A stretch of 22,569 bases of DNA from JAVKDP01 sp040222185 (GTDB lineage Bacteria; Bacteroidota; Rhodothermia; Balneolales; Balneolaceae), in the NCBI GenBank assembly GCA_040222185.1, contig JAVKDP010000057.1, positions 1 through 22,569 of the forward strand, written 5' to 3'. How positions within the stretch are numbered: the stretch's first letter is position 1; each line of letters begins with the position of its first letter. This document shows positions 15,730-22,569 of the stretch, one piece after another. The translations under genes and the position numbers were made by a program. The notes under the pieces are model-generated. The model was given only the letters and a program-made list of their open reading frames with translations. It made no database searches and was not told where the DNA came from.

Positions 15730-16161
15730 TTATTCCTGGGTTTCTATGGCTTCTACTTGAGACTTATCCGTAATCAGACGAATAGTTCTTATGATAGTAT
15801 CATTATAAGAGAAATAGATATTCATATCACGTTCAGGAAAAACCACCCTTGTAGGTGTATCAAGCCCCAGGTCGTAAAACCGTTTATGTACCATGAGATG
15901 AAAACTTGTCTTTGAAAACGAAGGAGCTACTCTAACCCTATACACTTTTCTAGAGAAAGAGGTGTCAATCTCGACAGTTGAGCTTCTAATCTGATCAGGT
16001 CGAAGATTTGCCTCTGTAAAAGAGAGCTGAATAAGTGAGTCTAATTGAGAATGTGTATAAATTTTCTTCTCAACAACCGGCGGAGTAGCCGCCAGTATTA
16101 TAGCGCTGAGAATACATGCGATAACTAAAAGAATGGCAAGAATTCTTTTCCCTGGTTTCAT
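15730..16161 (-). CDS. Membrane-anchored protein of unknown function
   Basis: I do not recognise a family. The 143-residue protein has a basic start (MKPGKR), one hydrophobic segment (about 7-27) that is either an anchor or an uncleaved signal, and a soluble part of about 115 residues that would face the periplasm. The soluble part has an alpha segment (SQLDSLIQLSFTEANL) followed by likely beta strands (STVEIDTSF, VYRVRVAPSF, TRVVFPE, TIIRTIRLITD). It starts eight bases after the coaBC stop and ends two bases before the lipase-like gene, so it is probably coupled to the latter. A helper role for that hydrolase is a guess from position only. Confidence 0.72.
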   Translation of the reverse strand: MKPGKRILAILLVIACILSAIILAATPPVVEKKIYTHSQLDSLIQLSFTEANLRPDQIRSSTVEIDTSFSRKVYRVRVAPSFSKTSFHLMVHKRFYDLGLDTPTRVVFPERDMNIYFSYNDTIIRTIRLITDKSQVEAIETQE

Positions 16162-16169
16162 GAGAGATG

Positions 16170-17363
16170 TTACTCAGGGTTAAATATGAAATTCAATACT
16201 CTTTCAGCTATCTCTTCTTTGGTTCCTTCAAACTCTTTGTTTTCATCTAAACCAAGAACATGCACATGGTTCGTATCAGATTGGAATCCGGCGCCTTCTT
16301 GTGTGAGTGAATTGGCGATAATCCAATCAGCGTTTTTCTTTGTCAGCTTTGAAGTAGCATTTTCAATAAGGTTTTCAGTTTCCATAGCAAAACCTATTAG
16401 TGTCTGCTGTGACGGTTTCCTACTTCCTAACCACGCTAAAACATCCGTGGTATTTGTAAGTTTGACTTCACTTTCTCCGTTTTCTTTTTTCACTTTATGT
16501 GAATGAGTTTCTGAAGGAGTGAAGTCCGAAACAGCCGCTGCCATAATGATTACATCTGAATCCGCTTCTTTTTTCACAGCTTCAAACAAATCATTGGCAC
16601 TAATAATAGCTTTTGTGAGAATATCATCTGGTACTGGAATACTAACAGGGCCATGTATAAGAGTAACTTCAGCTCCTAATCGTTTTGCTGCTCTTGCCAT
16701 GGCAAATCCCATTTTACCAGAGCTTGGATTCGATATAAATCGAACGGGATCAATAAACTCTCTGGTAGGTCCGGCAGTTACTACCACTTTTTTGCCTTCA
16801 AGAGGTCCTTTGATTGACCCAATAATTGAATTGGCAGTTTCCAGAATGGATTCCATTTCAGGCAATCTTCCTTTGCCTTCCAATCCACTTGCCAGGAAAC
16901 CAGATTCAGGTTCTAATATGTGATAGCCAAAATCCTGAACTATTTTGAGGTTTTGAGATACTGAAGGTGACTCATACATCTCGCCATCCATAGTTGGGCA
17001 AATCAAGATCGGTGAACGAGCTGCTAATACAGTTGCAGTAAGCATATTATCAGAGATGCCATTTGCAATTTTTGCCAGTGTATTTCCGGTACAGGGGGCA
17101 ATAACAAAAAGATCAGCCCATTCTCCCCAGTTTATATGCCTGGTCCATTCTGTGGCTCCGGCTTCCTCGGGGAATATTTCTATGGCAACGTCATGGCCTG
17201 AAAGAGAAGCAAAAGTTTCAGAACCAACAAAGCGGGTGGCAGAAGGAGTCATTGTAACTCTAACTTCAGCACCCGCTTTTTGAAATTCTCTTAGTAAAAA
17301 AACAGCTTTGTAAGCTGCAATTCCTCCGGTAACACCTAATATGATGCGTTTTCCGGAGAGCAT
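16170..17363 (-). CDS. coaBC: Bifunctional phosphopantothenoylcysteine decarboxylase/phosphopantothenate-cysteine ligase
   Basis: CoaBC makes 4'-phosphopantetheine from phosphopantothenate and cysteine, using CTP and FMN. The N-terminal CoaC flavoprotein (about 1-185) has ILGVTGGIAAYKA, catalytic His76 in RHINW, and APCTGNTLAKIANGISDNM (89-107). The C-terminal CoaB ligase (about 186-397) has VVVTAGPTREFIDPVRFISN (193-212), SSGKMG, AAAVSDF (275-281) and KLT. Two CoaC positions differ from E. coli: PTMD (Asp126) replaces PAMN, and LASG (Ser159) stands where E. coli has the ACG cysteine. Similar residues are, to my knowledge, usual in Bacteroidota. Length 397 is normal. It starts three bases after rpoZ, in the common yicC-gmk-rpoZ-coaBC order. 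Confidence 0.95.
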   Translation of the reverse strand: MLSGKRIILGVTGGIAAYKAVFLLREFQKAGAEVRVTMTPSATRFVGSETFASLSGHDVAIEIFPEEAGATEWTRHINWGEWADLFVIAPCTGNTLAKIANGISDNMLTATVLAARSPILICPTMDGEMYESPSVSQNLKIVQDFGYHILEPESGFLASGLEGKGRLPEMESILETANSIIGSIKGPLEGKKVVVTAGPTREFIDPVRFISNPSSGKMGFAMARAAKRLGAEVTLIHGPVSIPVPDDILTKAIISANDLFEAVKKEADSDVIIMAAAVSDFTPSETHSHKVKKENGESEVKLTNTTDVLAWLGSRKPSQQTLIGFAMETENLIENATSKLTKKNADWIIANSLTQEGAGFQSDTNHVHVLGLDENKEFEGTKEEIAERVLNFIFNPE

Positions 17364-17366
17364 AAA

Positions 17367-17657
17367 TTACTCAGCTTCTGGTCTACGGTAGTAGATTTTT
17401 TCGTCTTCCATCTCAGAAATAGAACGCTGTGTAGCGTGAGGAAGCTTTTCAAAAGCTTTTGAGATTTGCTCTTGTTCTTCGTTGAATGAAAACTCGTCGT
17501 CATCGTCAAAACCTTCGAAGTATTGAAGTTTGTCGTCTAACTCTAATTTTTCCTGAGCCGCAATCTGGCGCGCTCTTTTTGACATGATTACAAGTAATTC
17601 GTACTTGTTACCAGTAACATGTTTTAGTTCTTCAATATCTAATGTGCGAATCGGCAT
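17367..17657 (-). CDS. rpoZ: RNA polymerase omega subunit
   Basis: Omega helps assemble RNA polymerase by clamping the beta-prime C-terminus. The 96-residue protein carries the core TGNKYELLVIMSKRARQIA (15-33), which matches the omega helix region. It then has an acidic stretch (FEGFDDDDEFSFNEEQEQ) and a C-terminal segment seen in Bacteroidota omega proteins. The position between gmk (5 bases) and coaBC (3 bases) is the standard place for rpoZ and supports the call despite the small size. Confidence 0.9.
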   Translation of the reverse strand: MPIRTLDIEELKHVTGNKYELLVIMSKRARQIAAQEKLELDDKLQYFEGFDDDDEFSFNEEQEQISKAFEKLPHATQRSISEMEDEKIYYRRPEAE

Positions 17658-17662
17658 AATTG

Positions 17663-18235
17663 TTATTTAAGATTCATGAATTCAACGACAGCGTCTCTAA
17701 CCTGAGCGTAAGCTGTCTCCAAATCATCATTAATAATAACCTGATCAAATTGATCAGAGTAAGTAAGTTCTTCTTGAGCTCTTTCAAGTCGAAGCGCCAA
17801 AGTTTCTTCATTTTCGGTACCACGAGCTTGCAAACGCTCTTTTAATACTTGAATTGAAGGGGGTTGAATAAATAATCCCAGGCAGTCATCAGCATAAATA
17901 CGTTTTATGTTAACGGCTCCTTTTACTTCAACGTCAAGCAGAATAAAATAGCCTGATTTTAGCTTTTTATCAACCTCTGATCGCAGTGTCCCATAACGTT
18001 TACCACCATAGAATTCTTCCCACTCCAGGAAGGCTTCTTCATCAATTCTCTTCTGGAAATCAGCCTCTGAAATAAAGTAATAATGCACTCCATCAATCTC
18101 GCCTTCACGAGGACTACGCGTGGTAGCTGAAACTGAAAATTTAAGTTCTTCAAAATCTGAAAACAGGCGTTTGGCTAATGTTGACTTACCACCACCACTT
18201 GGAGAAACAAGGATTATGATTTTCCCGCTATTCAA
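17663..18235 (-). CDS. gmk: Guanylate kinase
   Basis: Gmk phosphorylates GMP to GDP with ATP. The 190-residue protein has P-loop SPSGGGKST (11-19), the GMP-binding SVSATTRSPREGEIDGVHYYF region with Arg40 and Arg43, EFYGGKRYGT (73-82), LLDVEVKGA (98-106) and the C-terminal lid and adenine segment with RLERAQEEL. The P-loop begins Ser rather than the commoner Gly, a mild variant. It starts two bases after yicC and leads into rpoZ. Confidence 0.96.
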   Translation of the reverse strand: MNSGKIIILVSPSGGGKSTLAKRLFSDFEELKFSVSATTRSPREGEIDGVHYYFISEADFQKRIDEEAFLEWEEFYGGKRYGTLRSEVDKKLKSGYFILLDVEVKGAVNIKRIYADDCLGLFIQPPSIQVLKERLQARGTENEETLALRLERAQEELTYSDQFDQVIINDDLETAYAQVRDAVVEFMNLK

Positions 18236-18237
18236 GG

Positions 18238-19119
18238 CTACTCTACATTTTGAACTTGTTCACGAATTTGTTCCAGCATTTCTTTGGATTTCACGATAAG
18301 GTGAGCAATACCAGAATCATTTGCTTTCGAGCCAATTGTATTCAACTCCCTGTTAACTTCTTGTGTAAGGAAATTGAGCCTGCGACCTGCTGGTTCCGGT
18401 AACTCAATAGCCTCTATGAAAAACTTTAAATGAGCGCGTAATCGGACAGTTTCTTCAGTGATATCCATTTTATCAGCCAGGATAGCCACTTCCATTTCCA
18501 GGCGTTCGTTATCCAGGCTCTCATCGTCTACTAATTGTTTGATTCGTTCGTGAAGTTTATTTCTGACTTCTATAGCTCTACCATCAGTAATAACTAAAAT
18601 CTCTTCCAGGATTGAATCTATAGCTGCAATACGCTCTTCTAAATCTTTTCTAAGTTGATTACCCTCTTGTGTTCTCATCTCCATTAATCGGGTAATCGCT
18701 TGTTCAGTAGCCTGGTTAACCAAATTCCACTTTCTGGCCAGTTCTTCCTCATCATCAACTTTAGATATGTAAATATCACTGAAACTGGTAATATTTCTAA
18801 GATTAAGAGGAGCTTCTATTCCGGCAGCATTACGCACTTCGTTCAATAGCTTGGCGTATGCTTTGATCTTTTTTTCGTCTACTTCAAGTTGAGGTCCTTC
18901 AGTATCTTGCTCCGAGAGGTATACATTTACATTGAGCTTCCCCCGGCTAATGGTTTTTTGAATGAGTTCTTTGAGTACTAATTCTTTTTGTTGGAGCCGT
19001 TGTGGTAATCTGGTGGTTATATCAAGGTAGCGACTGTTTAGCGTCTTGATTTCAACGGTGGCAATGAGACCATTGTCAGTAGCCTCACCTCGCCCAAAAC
19101 CAGTCATGGAGATAATCAT
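18238..19119 (-). CDS. yicC: YicC/YloC family endoribonuclease
   Basis: YicC proteins are conserved stress-linked proteins with endoribonuclease activity reported for E. coli YicC. The 293-residue chain has the diagnostic start MIISMTGFGRGEA, the VEIKTLNSRYLDI segment (22-34), a central coiled region with a MRTQEG motif, and the C-terminal GRRLNFLTQEVNRELNTIGSK signature (258-278). The latter ends in the LIVKSKEMLEQIREQVQN tail. It is first in the yicC-gmk-rpoZ-coaBC run, facing the carbamoyltransferase gene across a 132-base gap. Confidence 0.94.
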   Translation of the reverse strand: MIISMTGFGRGEATDNGLIATVEIKTLNSRYLDITTRLPQRLQQKELVLKELIQKTISRGKLNVNVYLSEQDTEGPQLEVDEKKIKAYAKLLNEVRNAAGIEAPLNLRNITSFSDIYISKVDDEEELARKWNLVNQATEQAITRLMEMRTQEGNQLRKDLEERIAAIDSILEEILVITDGRAIEVRNKLHERIKQLVDDESLDNERLEMEVAILADKMDITEETVRLRAHLKFFIEAIELPEPAGRRLNFLTQEVNRELNTIGSKANDSGIAHLIVKSKEMLEQIREQVQNVE

Positions 19120-19203
19120 ATCGTATTAATCTAGGTAGATGAATGAGTAGAACTTATTGCGTAAGAAGGTACAAAAGTGTTTCATGCTAAAAAAACAAAG
19201 TAG

Positions 19204-19234
19204 TTGGCAAAATGATAGGTTTTAGTATCTTTTG
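19204..19234 (+). promoter_or_regulatory. Bacteroidota-type promoter of the carbamoyltransferase cassette
   Basis: TTG (19204-19206), a 19-base spacer and TATCTTTTG (19226-19234) match the -33/-7 layout, with one extra T in the -7 element. The predicted start lies near 19241, about 11 bases before the ATG at 19252. The alternative TTG start at 19240 would be at or before the transcript 5-prime end, so the promoter supports the ATG. Confidence 0.5.
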
Positions 19235-19251
19235 CGCCATTGGATTCATAC

Positions 19252-21096
19252 ATGAAAATTCTAGGTATTTCGGCATTTTATCACGATTCGGCAGCTTGTT
19301 TGGTACAGGACGGAAAAATTATAGCTGCAGCACAAGAAGAGCGCTTTACACGCAAGAAGCATGACGCTCAATTCCCGGTTAATGCCGTCAAGTTTTGTCT
19401 CGAAGAGGCTGGTTTGAGCATTGATGAGCTGGATGCCATAGCTTTTTATGATAAACCATTTCTGAAGTTTGAAAGGTTATTGGAGACTTATCTCTCTTTC
19501 GCTCCCAGAGGAGTACGGTCTTTTATTACTGCGATGCCTGTTTGGCTGAAGGAAAAGATGTTCCTAAAAAAACTTATTTATGATGAACTAAAGAAAGTTG
19601 GTGATTATGTAAAAAGTGATGTAAACCTTCTTTTTCCTGAGCATCATTTGAGCCATGCAGCTAGTGCGTTTTATCCTTCAAAGTTTGAAGATGCAGCTAT
19701 TCTTACAGTTGATGGAGTAGGAGAGTGGGCAACAGCCTCTATTTGCCATGGAAAGGGAAAAGAAATTACCATTCTCAGAGAATTGAAATTCCCGCATTCG
19801 TTGGGGTTGTTATATTCTGCTTTTACCTATTACCTGGGATTCAAAGTGAATTCCGGCGAGTACAAATTGATGGGCCTGGCACCGTATGGGAACCCGGAAT
19901 CAAAACTTTTGGAAGAATACATCACTAAGATAAAGTCTGAACTTATGGACATCCGTGATGACGGCTCTATCTGGCTAAACCAGGATTACTTTAGTTATGC
20001 TACCGGGCTAAGAATGGTTAATGAGAAGAAGTGGGAAGCACTCTTCGGATTCCCAAGAAGAGAAGGAGAAGGGGAGCTGGAACAACATGAAGCCGATTTA
20101 GCACTGGCAATCCAGAAGGTTACAGAAGAGGTGGTAATTAAAATGGCTGCTCATGCTAAAGAACTTACAGGGGCGAAAGCTATATGTATGGCTGGTGGTG
20201 TCGCGTTGAATTGTGTAGCTAACGGAAAACTACAGAATGAAGGAATTTTTGATGAAGTTTACATTCAGCCAGCCGCGGGAGATGCAGGCGGATCTGTTGG
20301 AGCAGCTTTAGCCACTCATCATATTTATTTTGAAGAGGATCGTGTTCCTGAAACTCCGGATTCAATGATGGGAGCCTATCTGGGTCCTGAATATTTTGCT
20401 ATTGATATAGAACGAGCTTTAAGAAAGTTTAAGCCTGTTTACGATGTGCTTTCTGAGGAGAAACTCTATCCCAGGGTTGCTGAATTACTTGATACCGGGA
20501 ATGTAGTAGGCTGGTTCCAGGGAAAAATGGAGTTTGGGCCACGAGCATTAGGTGGAAGAAGTATTATCGCCGACCCCCGAAGAACGGATATGCAAAAGAA
20601 ATTGAATCTGAAGATTAAATACAGAGAATCATTCAGGCCATTTGCTCCGTCTGTATTAGCCGAAGAAGCTGGTAAATATTTTGAGCTCGAAAGTGATTCA
20701 CCATATATGCTATTGGTACAACCTGTAAAAGAGGAAATCCGGGAAATACTACCTGAGGGTTATAATAGTTTGCCATTAAGGGAGAAACTGGCAGTTAAAC
20801 GATCCGATTTACCTGCTATCACTCACATTGATTTTTCTGCTCGCGTCCAGACCGTGCATAAAGAGACGAATCCGCAATACTGGAATATGATTAATGCTTT
20901 TAATGAGCGAACAGGTTGTGGAATGGTTGTGAATACCAGTTTCAATGTGAGAGGAGAACCGATTGTTTGTACACCAGAAGATGCGTATCGATGTTTTATG
21001 AATACAGAGATGGATTATCTGGTTATAGGTGAGTATGTTTTTGCCAAGGCAGATCAACCGGAATGGTTGGAGAAAATTGAATTTGAAAAGGATTAA
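19252..21096 (+). CDS. Carbamoyltransferase of the NodU/CmcH/TobZ family
   Basis: These enzymes use carbamoyl phosphate and ATP to make carbamoyl-adenylate and pass the carbamoyl group to a hydroxyl of an acceptor, usually a sugar or natural product. From ATG 19252 it has 614 residues starting MKILGISAFYHDSAACL, the family's standard N-terminus. The Kae1-like domain (about 1-355) has HHLSHAASAFYPS with metal ligands His131 and His135, TVDGVGEW with Asp154, GEYKLMGLAPYG (202-213), AGGVALNCVANG (314-325) and GDAGGSVGAA with Asp344. The YrdC-like C-terminal domain has FGPRALGGRSI (428-438), YRESFRPFAPS (457-467) and NTSFNVRGEPI (561-571). All key residues are present. It is followed by SxtK-like and SxtJ-like genes, nine and twelve bases apart, as seen next to the saxitoxin carbamoyltransferase SxtI. 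The acceptor here is unknown. Confidence 0.93.
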   Translation: MKILGISAFYHDSAACLVQDGKIIAAAQEERFTRKKHDAQFPVNAVKFCLEEAGLSIDELDAIAFYDKPFLKFERLLETYLSFAPRGVRSFITAMPVWLKEKMFLKKLIYDELKKVGDYVKSDVNLLFPEHHLSHAASAFYPSKFEDAAILTVDGVGEWATASICHGKGKEITILRELKFPHSLGLLYSAFTYYLGFKVNSGEYKLMGLAPYGNPESKLLEEYITKIKSELMDIRDDGSIWLNQDYFSYATGLRMVNEKKWEALFGFPRREGEGELEQHEADLALAIQKVTEEVVIKMAAHAKELTGAKAICMAGGVALNCVANGKLQNEGIFDEVYIQPAAGDAGGSVGAALATHHIYFEEDRVPETPDSMMGAYLGPEYFAIDIERALRKFKPVYDVLSEEKLYPRVAELLDTGNVVGWFQGKMEFGPRALGGRSIIADPRRTDMQKKLNLKIKYRESFRPFAPSVLAEEAGKYFELESDSPYMLLVQPVKEEIREILPEGYNSLPLREKLAVKRSDLPAITHIDFSARVQTVHKETNPQYWNMINAFNERTGCGMVVNTSFNVRGEPIVCTPEDAYRCFMNTEMDYLVIGEYVFAKADQPEWLEKIEFEKD

Positions 21097-21105
21097 AGAA
21101 AAGAA

Positions 21106-21255
21106 ATGGATCTATTAAAAGATTTATGGGGCTTCATGAAAGAGCGGAAGAAATTCTGGTTAGCTCCCGTTATCGTAATATTGTTATTACTAGGATTTTT
21201 GATCGTTATTGGTGGTGGTTCTTCTATTGCTCCGTTCATTTATACCTTGTTTTAA
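21106..21255 (+). CDS. SxtK-like (DUF5989) single-pass membrane microprotein
   Basis: A 49-residue gene lies between the carbamoyltransferase and the SxtJ-like gene. It reads MDLLKDLWGFMKERKKFWLA, then a hydrophobic segment (about 21-36: VIVILLLLGFLIVIGG), then GSSIAPFIYTLF. The short amphipathic basic N-terminus with WGFMKERKKFWL, single membrane helix and GSS-PFIY end are what I know of DUF5989 and SxtK-like proteins found beside carbamoyltransferases. Its ATG is nine bases after the preceding stop, and twelve bases separate its TAA from the next ATG, so the three form one operon. The function is unknown in the family; a scaffold that brings the enzyme to the membrane is a reasonable inference. 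Confidence 0.85.
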   Translation: MDLLKDLWGFMKERKKFWLAPVIVILLLLGFLIVIGGGSSIAPFIYTLF

Positions 21256-21267
21256 GAAGGGAACAGA

Positions 21268-21657
21268 ATGCTTCCAAAGCGAGATTTTAATTTCATAAAA
21301 ACGGACCCTGAAACTCCGAAAACACAGTTGGTCATTGTTACGGGGTTACTGGTTATTGCTGCTATTCTGGCGAATGAATACGTGGCTTATGCAGCTCTTT
21401 TTGTAGGGTTGATTTGTTTGATCATACCAATTGCTGGCTCAGGAATAGTCTGGTTTTGGTATAAACTCGCTGAAGTATTAAGCAAAGTGATGAACCCGCT
21501 GGTTCTCGGGTTGGTGTATTTCATTTTCATCTCTCCAATTGCCATTTTGTTTCGATTATTTGGAAATGATCCCATGCAACTCAAAGATCAAAGAGGGAGT
21601 GTGTATGATTTCAGAGATAAGACTTATAACAAAGAGGATTTAGAGAAACCGTGGTAG
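21268..21657 (+). CDS. SxtJ family membrane protein
   Basis: The 129-residue protein has an N-terminal soluble stretch (RDFNFIKTDPETPKTQLV), two hydrophobic hairpin segments (about 21-36 and 38-58), then WFWYKLAEVLSKVMNPLVLG and a third membrane segment with FISPIAILFRLFGNDPM (86-102). It ends in a polar tail with SVYDFRDKTY. This W-x-K-L-x3-L then P-I-A-x-L-x-R-L-x-G-x-D layout fits SxtJ, the small membrane protein encoded with O-carbamoyltransferases in saxitoxin and other clusters. Its biochemical role is unknown. It closes the cassette, and a 9-base-pair hairpin lies right after the stop. Confidence 0.85.
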   Translation: MLPKRDFNFIKTDPETPKTQLVIVTGLLVIAAILANEYVAYAALFVGLICLIIPIAGSGIVWFWYKLAEVLSKVMNPLVLGLVYFIFISPIAILFRLFGNDPMQLKDQRGSVYDFRDKTYNKEDLEKPW

Positions 21658-21659
21658 GG

Positions 21660-21681
21660 CCATTCGCTATTCAGCGAATGG
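21660..21681. terminator. Perfect 9-bp hairpin between convergent SxtJ-like and M23 genes
   Basis: CCATTCGCT (21660-21668), loop ATTC and AGCGAATGG (21673-21681) pair perfectly, two bases after the SxtJ-like TAG. There is no T-run on either side, so it is not a classical intrinsic terminator. It may still stop transcription or protect mRNA ends for either convergent gene, or it may be a dispersed palindromic element. Confidence 0.5.
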
Positions 21682-21726
21682 AATTAAAAATGAAAGATTA
21701 AAGATTTGGGATTACCCACGAGTACT

Positions 21727-22242
21727 TTAATCAGTTTGCGATAAATACGTAATCGGGTTTAAGTAGAACATTTTTTTCCAGCCTTCTGGGTCAGTATCAA
21801 TTCTCCAAAAATATGGTATAAGCGTAACGATAGAATAGTGAACGTGAGGTTGTTTTCCTTTTGCATTACCTGTATCACCTACTGTACCAATTATCGATTT
21901 AGGTTGTAAAAAATCGAATAATGCTACTGAACTAGTTTCAAGATGTGCATAATAATGTACTCTCCATTTAGGTCCTAAAACCAGTACAAAATTACCTCCT
22001 TTCGATATTTTACCTTTGGCAATCACGAACCCATGAGTAGAAGACATCAATTCAGTTCCTTTCTTGGCAAAAATATCTACGCCTTTATGGGTGCCGGAGC
22101 TCCCCCAGGGATAAAACCAAAATGTTTGATTGTTATAATCGGAGCTAGTTGCCTTATAGACAGGCATAATAAACTTCTGGGGGACGAATAATCCTATGAG
22201 GATAAGTAGAAGTATAAACAGATAAGTTTTTTTAAGCATCAA
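21727..22242 (-). CDS. M23 family metallopeptidase (LytM/lysostaphin-like), membrane-anchored or exported
   Basis: The 171-residue protein has an N-terminal hydrophobic segment (about 7-20) acting as signal or anchor, then a compact LytM domain. Zinc ligands are His52 and Asp56 in HKGVDIF and His135 in HVHYS, with His133 also conserved. Other family segments are the GTELMSSTHGFVIAKGKISKG strand region, YYAHL with His100, and GTVGDTGNAKGKQPHVHY (119-136). It is probably a peptidoglycan endopeptidase in the periplasm; some M23 proteins cut other glycine-rich targets. Length is at the small end, with no LysM or coiled coil. Two consecutive ATGs open the frame; the first is used here. The gene converges with the SxtJ-like gene. 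Confidence 0.9.
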   Translation of the reverse strand: MMLKKTYLFILLLILIGLFVPQKFIMPVYKATSSDYNNQTFWFYPWGSSGTHKGVDIFAKKGTELMSSTHGFVIAKGKISKGGNFVLVLGPKWRVHYYAHLETSSVALFDFLQPKSIIGTVGDTGNAKGKQPHVHYSIVTLIPYFWRIDTDPEGWKKMFYLNPITYLSQTD

Positions 22243-22283
22243 TAGAATTCAATAAATATTAAACTCTATAGAGCTAAAACAGC

Positions 22284-22301
22284 ACAAAAGTTCCCTTTTG
22301 T
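22284..22301 (-). terminator. Weak hairpin after the MBL-fold gene
   Basis: Read leftward, ACAAAAG and CTTTTGT pair around a four-base loop, five bases after the stop of the partial gene, with TTTT a few bases beyond. The stem is AT-rich and weak. It could equally be a chance palindrome in the M23 upstream region. Confidence 0.3.
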
Positions 22302-22305
22302 TTAT

Positions 22306-22569
22306 CTAATCATTAAATACCAACTTTGTATTTAAATGTATTAGTAGGTAAGATTCGGGAGAGTATTTATTTACTGCACTTTTATATCGTTCATATCTTA
22401 CCGGGGCAATGTGTGTAGCAATGGAGTAGGTTGGGTTGATCCATTTTTCCAGGTTTGGTTGGGATGTTTCTTCAATCAGCATCCAAAAAGGTAATATCGC
22501 GATATCAATGCCTTGTTCGTTTAATTCTAATACTGAGAAAGCTTCCTCAAACCAGTTGCTGTCACCAAC
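22306..22569 (-). CDS. MBL-fold metallohydrolase, C-terminal part (rest beyond window edge)
   Basis: The window edge cuts this leftward gene; 87 codons and a TAG stop are visible. The segment starts VGDSNWFEEAFSVL, continues NEQGIDIAILPFWML, then WINPTYSIATHIAP, and ends in a polar tail. Metallo-beta-lactamase fold hydrolases have this C-terminal order: a GD (metal-ligand Asp after a strand), a strand of the type IDIAxLPxW, and a histidine preceded by small residues (here THI) as the last zinc ligand. The match is good for the fold but gives no substrate. The metal-binding HxHxDH motif would lie outside the window. Confidence 0.7.
   Translation of the reverse strand, partial: VGDSNWFEEAFSVLELNEQGIDIAILPFWMLIEETSQPNLEKWINPTYSIATHIAPVRYERYKSAVNKYSPESYLLIHLNTKLVFND

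Noticed and set aside
19240..19251. TTG start of the carbamoyltransferase
   Set aside because: The promoter candidate places transcription start at about 19241, and MKILGISAFYHDS at 19252 is the normal start.
22284..22301. Strong terminator after the MBL gene
   Set aside because: The stem is only 7 bp with two G-C pairs and a broken T-run, so it is kept only as a weak candidate.
1..22569. CRISPR array, tRNA, insertion sequence or prophage
   Set aside because: No regularly spaced direct repeats, no tRNA cloverleaf, and no transposase or integrase was recognised on either strand.

Overview
This is an AT-rich chromosomal segment from a Gram-negative bacterium of the Bacteroidota/FCB group. It is most like the Balneolota or Rhodothermota side, but that placement is inferred. 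The evidence is the phylum-style omega subunit with an acidic tail, a DEXH helicase of the ligase-associated Lhr-like type, alanine dehydrogenase with a short N-terminal extension, promoter-like TA-N2-TTTG elements with few Shine-Dalgarno sites, and menaquinone-type UbiE. The window is gene-dense. No tRNA, rRNA, insertion sequence, prophage or CRISPR array was seen, and no gap exceeds 300 bases.

Layout. (1) 1-1673 minus: a helicase cut by the left edge. (2) 1839-3737 plus: acetyl-CoA synthetase. (3) 3734-8431 minus: HTH/RodZ-like membrane protein, ligA, alanine dehydrogenase and a small membrane protein. (4) 8525-14001 plus: comF, a membrane protein, a lipoprotein and a histidine phosphatase, the last three joined by 4-base start/stop overlaps. 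A promoter/terminator gap follows, then ubiE, fabZ, panB and surE. (5) 13998-19119 minus: yicC, gmk, rpoZ, coaBC, an anchored unknown protein, a lipase-like hydrolase, a GDCCVxC-type cysteine-rich protein and inorganic pyrophosphatase. (6) 19252-21657 plus: a NodU/TobZ-type carbamoyltransferase followed by two small membrane proteins of the SxtK-like (DUF5989) and SxtJ types. (7) 21727-22569 minus: an M23 peptidase and the C-terminus of an MBL-fold hydrolase.

Most genes are housekeeping. PanB (pantothenate synthesis) and CoaBC (pantothenate to CoA) lie in neighbouring operons, and Acs uses CoA to activate acetate. Gmk, RpoZ and Ppa serve nucleotide and transcription needs. UbiE completes menaquinone and FabZ serves fatty acid elongation. 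The least understood part is the carbamoyltransferase cassette, which includes a 49-residue gene. This gene set is known beside O-carbamoyltransferases elsewhere, but its substrate here is unknown.

Structural oddities: two convergent gene pairs share one TTAA that is the stop codon on both strands. ubiE has an in-frame upstream ATG separated from its usable start by one TAA, which looks like a lost N-terminal segment. Two divergent promoter candidates interleave between rodZ and comF.
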